Below are positions 1 through 11,579 of a stretch of 64,000 nt of DNA, one piece after another; positions within the stretch are counted from its first letter, which is position 1, and each line of letters starts with the position of its first letter. A program made the position numbers and the translations under genes. The stretch comes from Mangifera indica (taxonomy: Eukaryota; Streptophyta; Magnoliopsida; Sapindales; Anacardiaceae): NCBI RefSeq assembly GCF_011075055.1, contig NC_058143.1:10059057-10123056 (forward strand), in the 5' to 3' direction. The notes under the pieces are model-generated. The model made no database searches. It was not told the DNA's origin and worked only from the letters and a program-made list of their open reading frames with translations.

Positions 1-640
1 ACAAAAACTGAAAAATCAATCTGAAAGTCAAAAAGTTTGAAAACTATATGTCCAATAATATCAAAATTGGGCTAAAATTTGAAAATTATATGTTCAAAAA
101 CCTTGAAATGACAAATATTGAAAAAACATAACTAAAATTCAAAATTTATACGTTAAAATACCCTAGAATGTCAAAAATCAAAAAATTGCTTAGAAATCCA
201 AAAAGTACAAGTCGAAATATCCTAAAATGACTAAAAATAAAAAAATAGATCTGAATTTTGAAAACTAAACGTTAAAATAGCTTAGAAATAGAAAAACTGA
301 AATATCAATATGAAACGGGCCTAGAAAGCACAAAAATAAAAAAAGGGACCTCAAATATGAAAATTACACATTCAAGAACCCTAAAACAGGAAAAACATAT
401 ATGAAATTCAAAAGCTAAACATTAAATTAGCATAGTATGACAAAAACCAAATAATCAATCTAAAATTCGATAATTTCATCTTGAAACGGGCTTAGAAAAG
501 CACAAAAATAAAAATTAAACCTCAAATTTGAAAACTACATATCAAAAAACCCTACAATAGGAAAAACGAATATAAAATTCAAAAACTACACGTTAGAAAA
601 CCCTATGAGTGAAAAATATCAATTTACCCCTTATATATTT
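1..640. repeat. Degenerate AT-rich tandem repeat array
   Basis: The first 640 bases repeat a loose unit of about 55-60 bp. Each unit holds a 'CCTAGAATG' or 'CTTAGAAA' core, an A-rich run, and 'TTGAAAACTA' or 'TTCAAAAACTA'. A higher-order repeat is visible: 'GAAACGGG' followed by C(C/T)TAGAAA and 'GCACAAAAATAAAA' starts at 312 and again at 483, about 171 bp apart, or three basic units. The array runs off the left edge, so its size is unknown. It could be a satellite fragment or tandem repeats inside a large transposon. No gene is seen in it. Confidence 0.7.
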
Positions 641-2142
641 TCTACTCTCATATAGTCCTATAGTTTTCCTTTGCCTCCTTATCAATTTTCTAATCTCCCA
701 CAGGTCGTTTAGTTTTTAAAAAGTAAATTTTCCCCCACCCCTTGTATTCTCCATGTTCCATGGTTCACCCCCTAGGTTACTGTACAACTATTTCAAAAAT
801 TTAAATTCCCCCCCTCCCACGTGGAGTCGTTCCAGCCTGGGGGAGATTTAATTTACCCTGGGGAATCCTAAGGCCCTCCAGATTGGATCTTCAATGAAAT
901 TAACGCATCAAAAATCGTCATTTTAACCTCTAATTTCATTACAAATCAAATCTACATACTCTCTAACACAATAGTCCTCAAAAAATTCAGTCAAAACAAT
1001 CAAGAATCAAGACATTTTATCTATTGTTCAAAATTGAAACCCTAAACATTCAACACTTAAAATCTTCATCAAATCATAATAATTCTAACAATAAATTGAT
1101 TCAAATAAGAGTAGAGATGATGTACTAACCTTCTTTGCCATTTTTTGTCTTCGAAAAACACGAAAAAGTCGATGAAAATTAGAAGAAGATGAATGAATGC
1201 TGCGTCACAGGAGACTCGTGAAATTCTTTGAGTTTCAACAGTGTTTCGGGGAAAATTTGGGTAGGAATATGTACAATTTTTTGTTTATATATAAGGACAT
1301 TTTGGTTATTGTAGCTAAATAGGATATTTTTGCTTAATTTTTAATTTTCTGGGAAATTTTCTTAAGCCCCTATTGTTTTGGCCAATTAATTTAATTTTCC
1401 TTAATTTTAAATTTAAATTTGAAATATAATTTTAAGACTGTAATCTTTTCTCTTCATCCTATGAAAAAAATTAATTAGTTAATTCTAACATTCATATTAT
1501 TGTAACTTATCTTGTACAAGACTCTAAATTATATACTTCTAAGTTGATAACAAATAAATCACATAGCACTAAAGTATTGTCATTTACGGAGAGGACTTTA
1601 ATATTCAAACATGCATTTGTGAAAATGCATTCGGTACAAGACAAAGACCTTAATTGGGGGATAATGATTATAAGGCTTGCAAGTCTCTGAAGGCAACAAT
1701 TGCGGTGTTGTATAAAGTTAGCCAGGTCAATGACTCTGGACCGATATAATGATAATTCCAACCGCAAAGACCAAGATTCCATGTCCTGAGAAGTCAAGAA
1801 TGTAAAGGTGAAATGTCTAGAGACTATGATCCAGTGGTCCATGCGAGTGATATTACTCCGAAACTCATCCTAAAGCGTAGTCAATTATGAAGAGCAAGTC
1901 AACTCTACAGACTTTAAACGACTTGACTTGGCGTTTAAATTGGGCAAGGCCAGTAACAAAATTGGAGTTTACATTACTTGTCCTCACCAAGAATAAAGAC
2001 TCAAATCTTGAGAAGTGAAATGAAGATGAATCACTGTGAAATGGGGTACCGAAATCTATATTATTTTGGAATGAGAAACAATAATAACGAGTACAGGACA
2101 CAATATTTAAATGGTAAAACACAAATGATTATGAGAGAAACA
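641..2142. other. Intergenic, no supported gene
   Basis: The 641-870 part is C-rich, with short runs such as 'CCCCCCCTCCC' and 'CCTGGGGGAG', and may be the end of the element that carries the tandem array. On the minus strand, ATG at 1141-1139 opens four codons (M-A-K-K) followed directly by 'GTTAGT', which fits a splice donor. That resembles a short first coding exon, but no second exon was found. From 1507 to 2142 only short, unrecognised open frames occur. Confidence 0.4.
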
Positions 2143-2150
2143 CCCAGAGG

Positions 2151-2505
2151 TAGGGCTGGATTAGAGTCGAGTCAAGCTCAAATTTGAGCTTGAACTTGGT
2201 TCAGTTTGAATCCAGTTGACTTGAGGTCGAGCTCAAGCTTGACCAAGCTTGGCTAAAGCCGGCTCGTTTCGGGCTCGATAGAGCCAAGCTTGAGCTCGGC
2301 TCGTTTTTCGTTATCAAAACGATGTTGTTTTAATATATATCGATCAAAACGACGTTGTTTTGTATCAAAAATTTTAATTAGAAAATCTGATGAGTAGTTC
2401 GAGCTCGAGCACGAGCACGAGCTCGGTTTAGGCCAGCTCGTTTCGGGCTCGATCAAGCCAAGCTCAAGCTCGAGCTCAAGTTGGCTCGGTTTGAATCCAG
2501 CCCTA
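2151..2505. mobile_element. Non-autonomous hAT-type element, 355 bp
   Basis: The left end 'TAGGGCTGGATT' is matched in reverse at the right end ('AATCCAGCCCTA'). The flanks carry an 8-bp duplication, CCCAGAGG at 2143-2150 and CCCAGACG at 2506-2513, with 7 of 8 bases matching. Eight-base duplications and this type of end are hallmarks of the hAT superfamily. The arms are full of 'GAGCTCGAGC'- and 'AAGCTTGA'-like words. The centre has two copies of 'CAAAACGAYGTTGTTTT' at 2315-2361, which recur in the element at 37526. There is no coding capacity. Confidence 0.85.
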
Positions 2506-2513
2506 CCCAGACG

Positions 2514-3107
2514 CAAAGACCGGAAAGATTTTATTAAAACAACAAAAGAATTATAATGACATCTCTGTCTAAGATTAGGATAGTACAATGGACATTTTCT
2601 CTTACAACTGAGAAAAGACGCTTTAGGAGAACACAAGAAAAGGAAAGGCTTGTGTTCAGGCTGTGATGCTATGATGGTGGGGTGGATTTGAAGAAATGAA
2701 CCATGATGATATTTAGAGGCAACCATGACCGCCAAATTGATAGTAAATTTACTATATTTACATTGTGAAGATAAAAATTACAACCATTAAATGTCTTCAA
2801 AACTTTTTGTTGAGTCTCTTACCACCCAAAAGTTACTTACCCACCAAAATTTTCTACTCAAATTAATTACCATACTACTTGTTTCTACCATCTAAATCTT
2901 TTTTGTGTCAAAGTTTGTGGACCCAATAAATATCCTGATGAACAAATTAAATCAGGATTCTGTGATATCGGAACCTTGTCAGGTACCAATCAAAGACTGA
3001 TGCATGAAACCTTGTCTATGTATAGATGACTCAACAAAGCAACAAAAACCTGGAGTGAAAGATGGTGCATTGACATGTTCAAACGTTTGAGAGTTCACAT
3101 TTCTGTT
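2514..3107. other. Upstream region of the receptor kinase gene
   Basis: No gene is supported here. A minus-strand open frame covers part of 2514-2735 but runs into the neighbouring transposon, so it is chimeric. 'AATAAAATC' near 2530 on the minus strand could be a polyadenylation signal of a lost transcript. The remainder is AT-rich and should contain the receptor kinase promoter. Confidence 0.4.
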
Positions 3108-3115
3108 TATAAATA
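3108..3115 (+). promoter_or_regulatory. Probable TATA box of the receptor kinase gene
   Basis: TATAAATA lies 55-62 bp before the ATG at 3170, a normal spacing for a plant gene with a short 5' leader. Confidence 0.6.
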
Positions 3116-3169
3116 TGGAGTTCCAAATTAGGCTCTGCATGCACTGCTCAAACTTAGCTAGTTTAAGCA

Positions 3170-6100
3170 ATGGCATTCTCCTCCCTCAATAAACTCTCCC
3201 TTGTTTTCTTCAACTTCTTTGTTCTGCTACATTTTCAACTTAATGCTGCATGTAATTCTACTCAAGAAGCACAAGCTCTTCTCAAATGGAAGGCCACCCT
3301 TCAAACCCAGAGCCATTCTGTCCTCTCTTCATGGACACTTTATCCTGTTAATGCCGGCCACAATTCTACTCAACGTGCAGCCAAAATGAGCCATTGTTCC
3401 TGGTTTGGAATTTCTTGTGACCATGCTGGAAGTATCCATAGATTGAACCTGTCTAATGCAAATTTAAAAGGTACGCTTGATGAATTATCATTCTCATCAT
3501 TTCCTCATCTTGTGTATCTTGATCTTAGCATAAATGAACTTTTTGGAATCATCCCTTCGCAAATTGGTTATCTTTCAAAATTGAAATATCTCGACTTTTC
3601 AACTAATCAATTTTCTGGGAAAATACCAACTGAAATTGGTGTCCTGACTCATCTGGAGACCCTCCACCTAGCTGAGAATCAATTAAATGGTTCATCAATT
3701 CCTAATGAAATAGGACAACTAAAGTCTCTCATTGATCTTGCTCTGTATAGTAATGGTTTGGAGGGTTCAATTCCTGCTTCTTTGGGAAATTTGAGCAACT
3801 TGGCTTGGTTATATCTTTATAATAATTCACTTTCAGGTTCCATTCCTCCAGAGATGGGAAACCTCTCTGGTTTACTTGAACTTTACATGGATACCAATAG
3901 CTTAACAGGTCAAATCCCTACCGCTTTTGCCAAGTTAAGAAAACTAACCGTGTTGTACATGTTCAAAAACCAACTTTCTGGTTCCATTCCTCAAGAATTA
4001 GGAAATTTGGAGTCTCTCTTTCATATGAGTCTTCATAGCAACAATCTTTCAGGTTCTATTCCAGCATCTCTAGGTGGGTTGAAAAATTTGAAATTGCTTC
4101 ATTTATACCATAATACACTGTCAGGCTCTATTCCCACTGAAATAGGAAATCTAAAAGACCTCGTGGATTTAGAGCTAAGCCAAAATAAACTCAGTGGTCC
4201 TGTTCCTGATTCCTTAAAAAATTTGAGCAACTTACAGTTTTTATACCTTCGGGAAAACAATCTTTCTGGAACCATTCCACGAGAAATTGGATTCATGAGG
4301 TTCATTCATTTACAATTAGACAGCAACCACTTCACTGGTCACTTACCCCATAATATATGTCTTGGTGGTTCTCTGGAGAGGTTTAGTGTCCATGGCAACA
4401 ATTTTTTCGGTCCAATTCCCAATGGCTTGAGAAACTGCACAAGCCTAACAAGGCTCCTTATTCAAGGAAACAAACTTAGTGGAAATATATCTGAAAGTTT
4501 TGGAGTGTATCCAAAGCTTGAATATATAGATCTCAGTCAAAACAAGTTCTATGGTGAGATTTCATCAATCTGGGGAATGTGTCCAAAATTACATTCTCTA
4601 AAGATGGCAGAGAATCATATTACTGGCAGCATACCAGTTGAGCTTGGAAACTTAACTCACCTAGGTAGACTCAATCTTTCTTCTAATTTTCTGGTTGGAG
4701 GGATTCCAAAAGAAATTGGAAAATTGAGTCTGCTGGAGGAGCTGATTTTGAATGGGAATCAACTTTCTGGTGCTATACCTCCAGAAATTGGGTCACTAAC
4801 AGAAATTACCAGTCTTGACTTGTCCTCGAACATGTTGAGCAAATCAATCCCTGCAACTCTTGGGAACTTGTCGAAAATTCATTACTTGAATTTGAGCAAC
4901 AACCAGTTTTCCCAAGAAATTCCACCTCAGTCGGGGAAACTAAGTCTGCTGACAGATCTGGATTTGAGTCATAATTTCCTTAGCGGAGAGATACCCTCTG
5001 AAATCTGTGATTTAGAGAACTTGCAGAATCTTAATATCTCCCACAACAACTTCTCTGGTTTCATTCCTAGAGAATTTGAGAAGATGAACCTGTTGAGTAT
5101 CGACATATCCTACAATGAGTTGCACGGTCCAATTCCCAACAGCACAGCCTTTCGAAATGCTACCATAGAAGAATTACAAGGGAACAAAGATTTGTGTGGT
5201 AATGTTAGAGGTCTGCGACCTTGCAGTACTTTATTACCAGCAAAACATGGCCTGCACAACGGTTTGAAAATCTTTTTTACAGCTTTTTTCCCTCTTCTAG
5301 GAGCTCTTGTTCTTTCGGTTGTGGTGATCTGTGTAATTTTTAGTTCCAGAAGAGTGAAGAGAGACTCTCATGATCAAGAAAATGCTATGCAGAATGAAGA
5401 GATCCTTTCAATATCAACTTTTAAAGGAAAAAAAATGTATGAAGAAATCATAGCAGCAACAAAGAATTTTGATGCCAGTCATCTTATTGGGAAAGGTGGT
5501 CACGGAAGTGTTTACAAAGCCGAGATGTCACCAGGAAATATTGTAGCAGTTAAGAAAATCCACTCTATGTATACCAGTGATATAGCCCATCAAAAGGAGT
5601 TCTTGAGCGAAATAAGGGCTTTGACAGAGATAAGACATCGAAATATAGTGAAATTTGTTGGTTTCTGTGTACATTCGCAACACTCATTCTTAGTCTACGA
5701 ATATCTCGAAAGGGGTAGCTTGGCAACAATTCTTAGCAATGAAGCAGAAGCAGCAGTGTTGGATTGGAGTAAGAGAGTGAATGTCATAAAAGCTGTGGCA
5801 CATGCTTTGTCTTACATGCATCATGATTGCTTCCCACCGATCGTTCATCGGGACATATCAAGCAAGAACGTGTTGCTCAATTTCGAATATCAAGCTCATG
5901 TCTCAGACTTTGGAACTGCTAAGCTTCTCAAGCTGGATTCATCCAATTGGACTCAACTTGCAGGCACATATGGATACATTGCACCAGGTATAAAATTTCA
6001 ATAGTCTCATTTTAGAGTACCCTTATTAAATAACTGATGAAACTGAGATAAAGTATTTCTTTCACTTGGCAGAACTAGCTTACACAATGAAGGTGACCGA

Positions 6101-6365
6101 GAAATGTGATGTTTACAGCTTTGGAGTGTTGGCATTAGAAGTGATCCAAGGGAAGCATCCTGTGGATATTATCTCCACTTTTTCAAGTTCATCTGCCAAC
6201 ATGAACATTGAGCTTGATGATATGTTGGACCCAAGGCTTCAATTTCCCTCCCTGGAAGTGCAGAACAAACTGATTTCCATCATGAATGTGGCCTTTTTAT
6301 GCTTAGATGTAAATCCACAGTCTAGACCAACCATGCACATTGTGTCTCAGCTTTTGAGCAACTAA
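3170..6365 (+). CDS. LRR receptor-like serine/threonine kinase, MIK2-like
   Basis: There are two exons, 3170-5987 and 6073-6365, with an 85-bp GT-AG intron inside the kinase domain just after the codons for GYIAP. The joined frame encodes 1036 residues. A signal peptide is followed by a cysteine pair (CSWFGISC, near residue 80) and about 24 leucine-rich repeats of the plant LxxLxLxxNxLSGxIP type. A second pair (LCG...RPC) comes next, then a membrane helix near 700-722 and a kinase domain near 765-1035. The kinase looks active: glycine loop [14 protein letters not shown] lysine, HRD (RD type), DFG and APE region. Length, layout and intron match the MIK2-like (LRR XIIb) group. MIK2 itself senses SCOOP-type peptides at the plasma membrane, but the ligand here is unknown. 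A decayed copy lies about 2.3 kb downstream. Confidence 0.95.
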
Positions 6366-8619
6366 ACCTTCAGTAATCACACTAGATTAATAATTTTTGG
6401 CCAGTGAGTTTTTGAATTAATTGTTTGTAAGAAAGTTTATCATATTTCCAGAATTCAGCAACATTGAGACTTGAGAGTGATTTGTAACACAAACTCACAT
6501 TAGCTGTTGAAACAATGCAGTTGGCCCTGGCTACAAATGGCTGATCCTTATTTTGAATTTGTGTTCCTATCATCAGTAATTCAGGCTGTATCAATTTGTT
6601 AGCTTTTCATGATCTGTTGAAACAATGCAGGTGGCACTGGCTACAAATTGCTCATTCCTATTCAAAATTTGTGTTCTAATCAGTAACTCAAGCTGTATTA
6701 ATTTGGGGTAGCAATTCATAATCCGAAAGAGGGTTCTCAAGGAACCAAAGGCTAATTAATTATTTATTCAAAAACCTTTTTAAGTAATTAAATAATTTAC
6801 TATCATAAAAATACTAACTCATTCGCGCCTGATGCCAATCGCATAAACTTGACTTGTCACTAGATTGTATAAAGTTTGAATTAAGTCCTGAAATCTTTCT
6901 AGCACAACGCAGTTGATTATGAATTAAGTACTTTCAAAGAATTTCATTTTTAAGATTATAAATGGCAGAAAAAATTCATCCTGAAGCATATCAATCAAGG
7001 TGGTCCTACCTCTTTACAATGATTAAAGTACTTTGAAAATGCACTAAAATAGAAGGCAAAGACCTAGAGACAGATTAACATTTTAGGACAGTGAAGAAGT
7101 CCCACTTTTAGAACCGAGAGACACTGCAATGGCTTTTCGAAGTCTTGATGGCTGAATCTGAAGAAACTCTGTGTTTTGTAGAAACAAAGGAAGACCTGGG
7201 CTTGTGAGGGTAGGCCCAGGCCCACCCTCAACTTAAAAGAAATTATTAATATATATCATACCCATCTTTTAATTGTGGACATATTTGGTGAAAAAAGCTG
7301 GAAATCTATAATAGGCCCACCCCCAAATGGGCCTTAAAGCATAGTATTAGAGGTATATTCTAATCATTCAAACATCACATAAATTTATACTTCTATTTAT
7401 AAAAAATAAACTAAATTTAAGCTTAAATAAATATGATGCAAGACTAAAAGTAGACTTGTGATTTTATTTTTATTTAGAATACTTATTATAATATGTCATT
7501 CTCTTCTTTCACCTTCTATTTTTCCCTTGAGTATTTTTTCCGTTGGGATTTTTTTGTCAGCCTCCTGTTCTCTGTCTCACTCTCTCAGCACTCATCTTCA
7601 CTCTTACACTCTCTCTCGATACTTAGTAGGTTTTGTTATTATTCAACTAAAACTTTTTATTTTTTATTCTTCATTATAAGCTTGTCTCTATTTAGTGATC
7701 AACGTGTCCCATTTTCACTAGATTCAATGGTTTAGGGTTTAATATTATATGAATAAATTTATGCACACAAACAAAAACTTATAATTAGATAATGTGATCG
7801 TTTCTTTTTTTTTTTTCACTTTAAAATAATTCAGTATAAGGTTATATGAATAAGTTTATATAATTTATTTTTATATATAGTATTACTCATATTAAATTTA
7901 GAGGAAATGTCTTGTTAAGTAATGAAAAAAAAAAAAGAGGTATATTAACTCTTCAAGTGTACTCTATTTTTATTCTTTTATTATTATTTTTTAAAATCAA
8001 AATCAATGTATCATATATTATGATATTTTTGAATTATCTTCATGGTTTTGTTCTTGGTTATATGGAACAAAATTTGACATATTTTGAAATAAGGTGTATG
8101 GTGGTTTTCAACTCATTATAGGGTCACTAAATATATGTTGTTGAAAAGTGAAGATTTTTGCTAATTGTAAATGGTGTGGCTTCGTTTGTTTTTAATTTCA
8201 TGCTTATAAAACATAATCAGCCTAAGCATCTATAATGCAGATTGCATCTTATTAAGAGTTGACATTTGTGTTAAATATACGTATAATTAACATTTTTGAA
8301 GTGCATATTGTTTGTTTGAGTTTGTTTGTTAATATTATACAACAAATAAAAAATAATATCCTCATGGTTCACTGATTAATTGTTATAAATAATATTATTT
8401 GGCATATTTCTTTTATTCGAGGTTGATGGTTTTTTTCTATGTTTTTACTAGTTAATTAACAAATATTAGTGGAGTCGTGAGGGCCTCTCCTCAACAAAAA
8501 TCCTTGGTCTACCATTGTGTAGAAATTGAATAAACAATGACTTCTACCTAGCAGAGAACAATCTCAGATGTTTGTACGATAGTGTTTGTTGTCTTTCAAT
8601 TATTATTTAATGTTGTTTT
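6366..8619. other. Intergenic after the receptor kinase, with a 110-bp tandem duplication
   Basis: A unit starting with 'CTGTTGAAACAATGCAG' at 6504 recurs at 6614. The two copies share 'TGGCTACAAAT' and 'AATTTGTGTTC' and end near 6710. The duplication lies just after the stop codon and may sit in the 3' untranslated region. The rest is AT-rich. Serine/leucine-rich open frames around 7458-7735 come from a T- and CT-rich stretch and do not resemble a protein. No further gene is seen. Confidence 0.5.
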
Positions 8620-9620
8620 TTATTCTACTGAAAAAGCACAAGCTCTTCTCAAATGTAAAAACCCAGCTTCCAATACTTGAGGCATTCTCCTCCCTCCTCA
8701 TTTTCTTTTTATCATTTTAATGACACCAACATATCTAAACAATTCGGCCAATTTGAGCCCTTGTATTTGGTTCGGAATTTCTAGTGAACATGAGTGAAGA
8801 ATCCATAGATTTAGCCTTTCTATAACTAGTTTAAAAGGTAAACTTGATGAATGGTCATTCTCATCATTTTCCCATCTTACATATCTTGATCTTGGCATGA
8901 TTGAATTCTTTAGTGTCTTACCGACACAAAATTGGTAATTTTTCCATACTAAAGTATATTGACTTGTCAACTAATCAATTTTATGGAAAGATACTTTCAA
9001 AAGTTGGTCTCGTAAAATATCAAGAGACCCTCTACCTAGTTGAGAATCAATTGAATGGTTCAATTGCAAAAGAATTAGGAAGCTAAGTTCTCTTAGTGAA
9101 CTTTCTTTGTACATTAACTATTTGGATGGTTTGGTTTCTATTTTTTTTAGTAGTTTATTGTTGCTATTTTATTTGTTGTTAATAGTCTTTCCTTAAGTGT
9201 AATGATAGTTTATCCATTGAGTCATATAGTCCATACCGCAATGGCAAAGCCCTCACAACCTCATATAAGATCAATAGTGAGCTGCAAGATCATGACTACC
9301 ATACTAATCTCTTTGCTACCACCACAAATCTCCTAGAAAAATCTACATCTAGAATCCGCTCGTTAAATTTTGAAAACTACTGCTCAAAATTTGAGTCACC
9401 ATTATACAACAGTTTGGTTTTTCCTTATTTGAATAGTGTAAGCCACCAGACTTGACTTTCTTGTTTAATTATAATAATTCACTTTCTAGTTTTCATTTTG
9501 CTTGAGATAGGAAACCTCTTTAATGAAACTGAACTTTACATGAATGAAAAAAAAATCACATGTATAATTCCTAACAATATTGGTGGATGAGGAAAGTTAA
9601 TCATGTTGTACAAAATCATA
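8620..9620 (+). pseudogene. Truncated LRR receptor kinase pseudogene
   Basis: The sequence follows the neighbouring receptor kinase from its '[10 protein letters not shown]' segment (compare 3255-3300) through the first LRRs, then again from 9421 to about 9620 (compare 3790-3975). It lacks the signal peptide, most repeats and the whole kinase domain. Stops and frameshifts occur throughout, for example at 8940 and 9083. It is a decayed tandem duplicate in the same orientation. A 274-bp piece at 9138-9411 interrupts it. Confidence 0.85.
9138..9411. mobile_element. Short insertion inside the LRR pseudogene
   Basis: GTTTGGTTT occurs at 9129-9137 and again at 9412-9420. The homology to the neighbouring kinase stops at the first copy and resumes at the same point after the second, so the 9 bases are probably a target-site duplication. 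Nine bases suggests Mutator-type transposition. I see no terminal inverted repeats, so the class is uncertain. Confidence 0.5.
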
Positions 9621-11570
9621 ACATCCATAGGTATGTTCTAAAGTCATTTTGGTCAATTAATGTAATGCAGTATGTGACGATTAAGTTATGTTAAGTGTAA
9701 TAAAAAGGGTAGACGAACAACTGTTCTACTTGGTTGAATGCTTGTTCCAAAGCTTGAATATCATTATGAGAGATGAACAATCATCTATGACATTAGGATT
9801 AATTGTCTTGCTAGAACATTCATTTGAGCAAGCGGGACACTCATTCCTTAGTAGTGTGTATGGTTCTGACAGAAAAGAATGCATATCACAAGTTAAGAAT
9901 AACTGTTGCAAGTAGGGATAATTATCCCAATGGAAAACCCATTCCCAAGTATGAAACACTTGTTTCAAGATGTTTGCACACTTTTTATAGTGAGTTTTAA
10001 TCAAAATGCACCAAATTAAAGATTTATGCATCAAACATCAAGAATAGGGGCTATCTATTGAAGACAATTAGAATCTTTCCCATCTCATTTGACTGTGTAA
10101 TTGCATGTTTATAGTATTGGAAATTAATTTGAGTTACTAATGATGGTGAAATATATGATGAGTTGGTTTTTTATGAGACATGAACATGATGATTAATGAT
10201 TTTGATCTAGGTATATAGTTATGATTGTAAATGATATAAGGGTGATTGTTCAATCATCAAGTGAATTACTGTGTTGAAATTGTTTCTAATGCACAAATGA
10301 ATCATGTGAAATAGTAAATTCATAGAAATAGCTATGAAAGAACACTTGTTTCAAGGACAATAATGATCATTCTAGAATGTTGTTTAAGTCATAGTCATTG
10401 CAATGGAATGTCTGTTTCACAAATAGAAATGACCTTCAAACCTAGATTAAGCCATGATGGGACACCCATTCTAGAGACAGGAATGAATGTTCCATATAGA
10501 CTTAGACAAATGAGATCCAAGTAGAAGGAACAATCATTCAAAGATCAAAATGATTGTTCTAATCCATCGTTGCATAGGAGGAATGCCTATTTCAGAAAAA
10601 AAAAAATGGAACGCTCATTTCAAGACTAGAATGTTTGGTTCAAAGTATAAAGGAACATCAAGAATTGTGTTAAGATTAGTGCCTAAAGATTTGTGTGATA
10701 TAATGGCACAAGAAATGAGTATATAAGCCATAAGTAAGTAAGAGACAGGGGTGTTAGCAAAAGATGATGTGAAAGCACATAGTCATGAATTGCATGAAAG
10801 CATATTTGATGTTTAAACATGAGATATGTTTTTTGGGTAAGCAACATGAGATAAGTTGGCATTATGCATATGCATGTTTTCCATGAAAGTAGGAGAGCAT
10901 TTGAGTTTTATGAAGGACTTGATCTCGTAGATGTGTGCAAGTGGGACAAGATCACAAGTTATAAATATTTTATTAACACTCCATGAACACATTTTTTCTC
11001 ATGAGTATTTTAGTATGTTTTTATAAAGGTTGTTGCAAGGGAACACTTGTAAGTTTCTTCGAACACACACTTGTAGTGAGGTGAGTGGCAATCCTAGTAG
11101 CTATGTAAAATCACGTTGTGTGTGCATAAAGAGTTTTCAAGGGAAAGTGTATGCAATCCTTACATCAACCTAGTCTAATAAGCATATGTAAATATAATTT
11201 TCAGAAATGTTTTTTTATGAAAATGTTTTCACGACTTTAAAAAATTTATTTTGGCATGCATTGTATGCCATGTCATCATATTTAAGGATAATAATTTAAA
11301 TCCTAGATGATGAATTTATGATAAATGGAGACCATGAGGTAAAGGAAGGGTTAAAAAAAGTGATGTAAAGCAAAGGTGTCTTATTGATTACTAATGTTTT
11401 GCAAGTAACAAGTGATAGATGGCTATAAAAGGGAGGTGTGATGCATGAGGGGGTTTGATGTCGGTTAATGGATATTATATTTTATTATGATTCTTCCTAT
11501 ACAATATTATGAATATTTTTATAAGTTAACTTGTTATAAACATCTTTTGCATGCTATGGTTGTAAGTTGT
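9621..11570. repeat. Degenerate repeat-rich stretch, probably old transposon
   Basis: Words like 'GGAACACTCATTCC', 'AATGATTGTTC' and 'ACTTGTTTCAAG' recur irregularly between 9700 and 10650 at roughly 40-70 bp steps, in both orientations. The block looks like the non-coding repeat region or LTR of an old retrotransposon, but I found no ends, primer site or coding domain. From 10650 to 11570 nothing is recognised. Confidence 0.4.
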
Positions 11571-11579
11571 GATTATTTG

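Noticed and set aside
1..640. CRISPR-like direct repeats here and at 55448-55620
   Set aside because: Units are diverged and contiguous with no unique spacers, and the genome is a plant's.
1130..1141. Minus-strand ATG plus three codons followed by a splice-donor-like GTTAGT
   Set aside because: Suggestive of a short first exon, but no following exon was found; kept only as a note in the intergenic entry.
2253..2735. Minus-strand frame of 160 codons
   Set aside because: It crosses the right end of the hAT-type element at 2505, so half of it is transposon arm. No known domain.
7458..7735. Two overlapping Ser/Leu/Phe-rich plus-strand frames
   Set aside because: Low-complexity T- and CT-rich sequence; the frames overlap each other and lack any recognisable feature.
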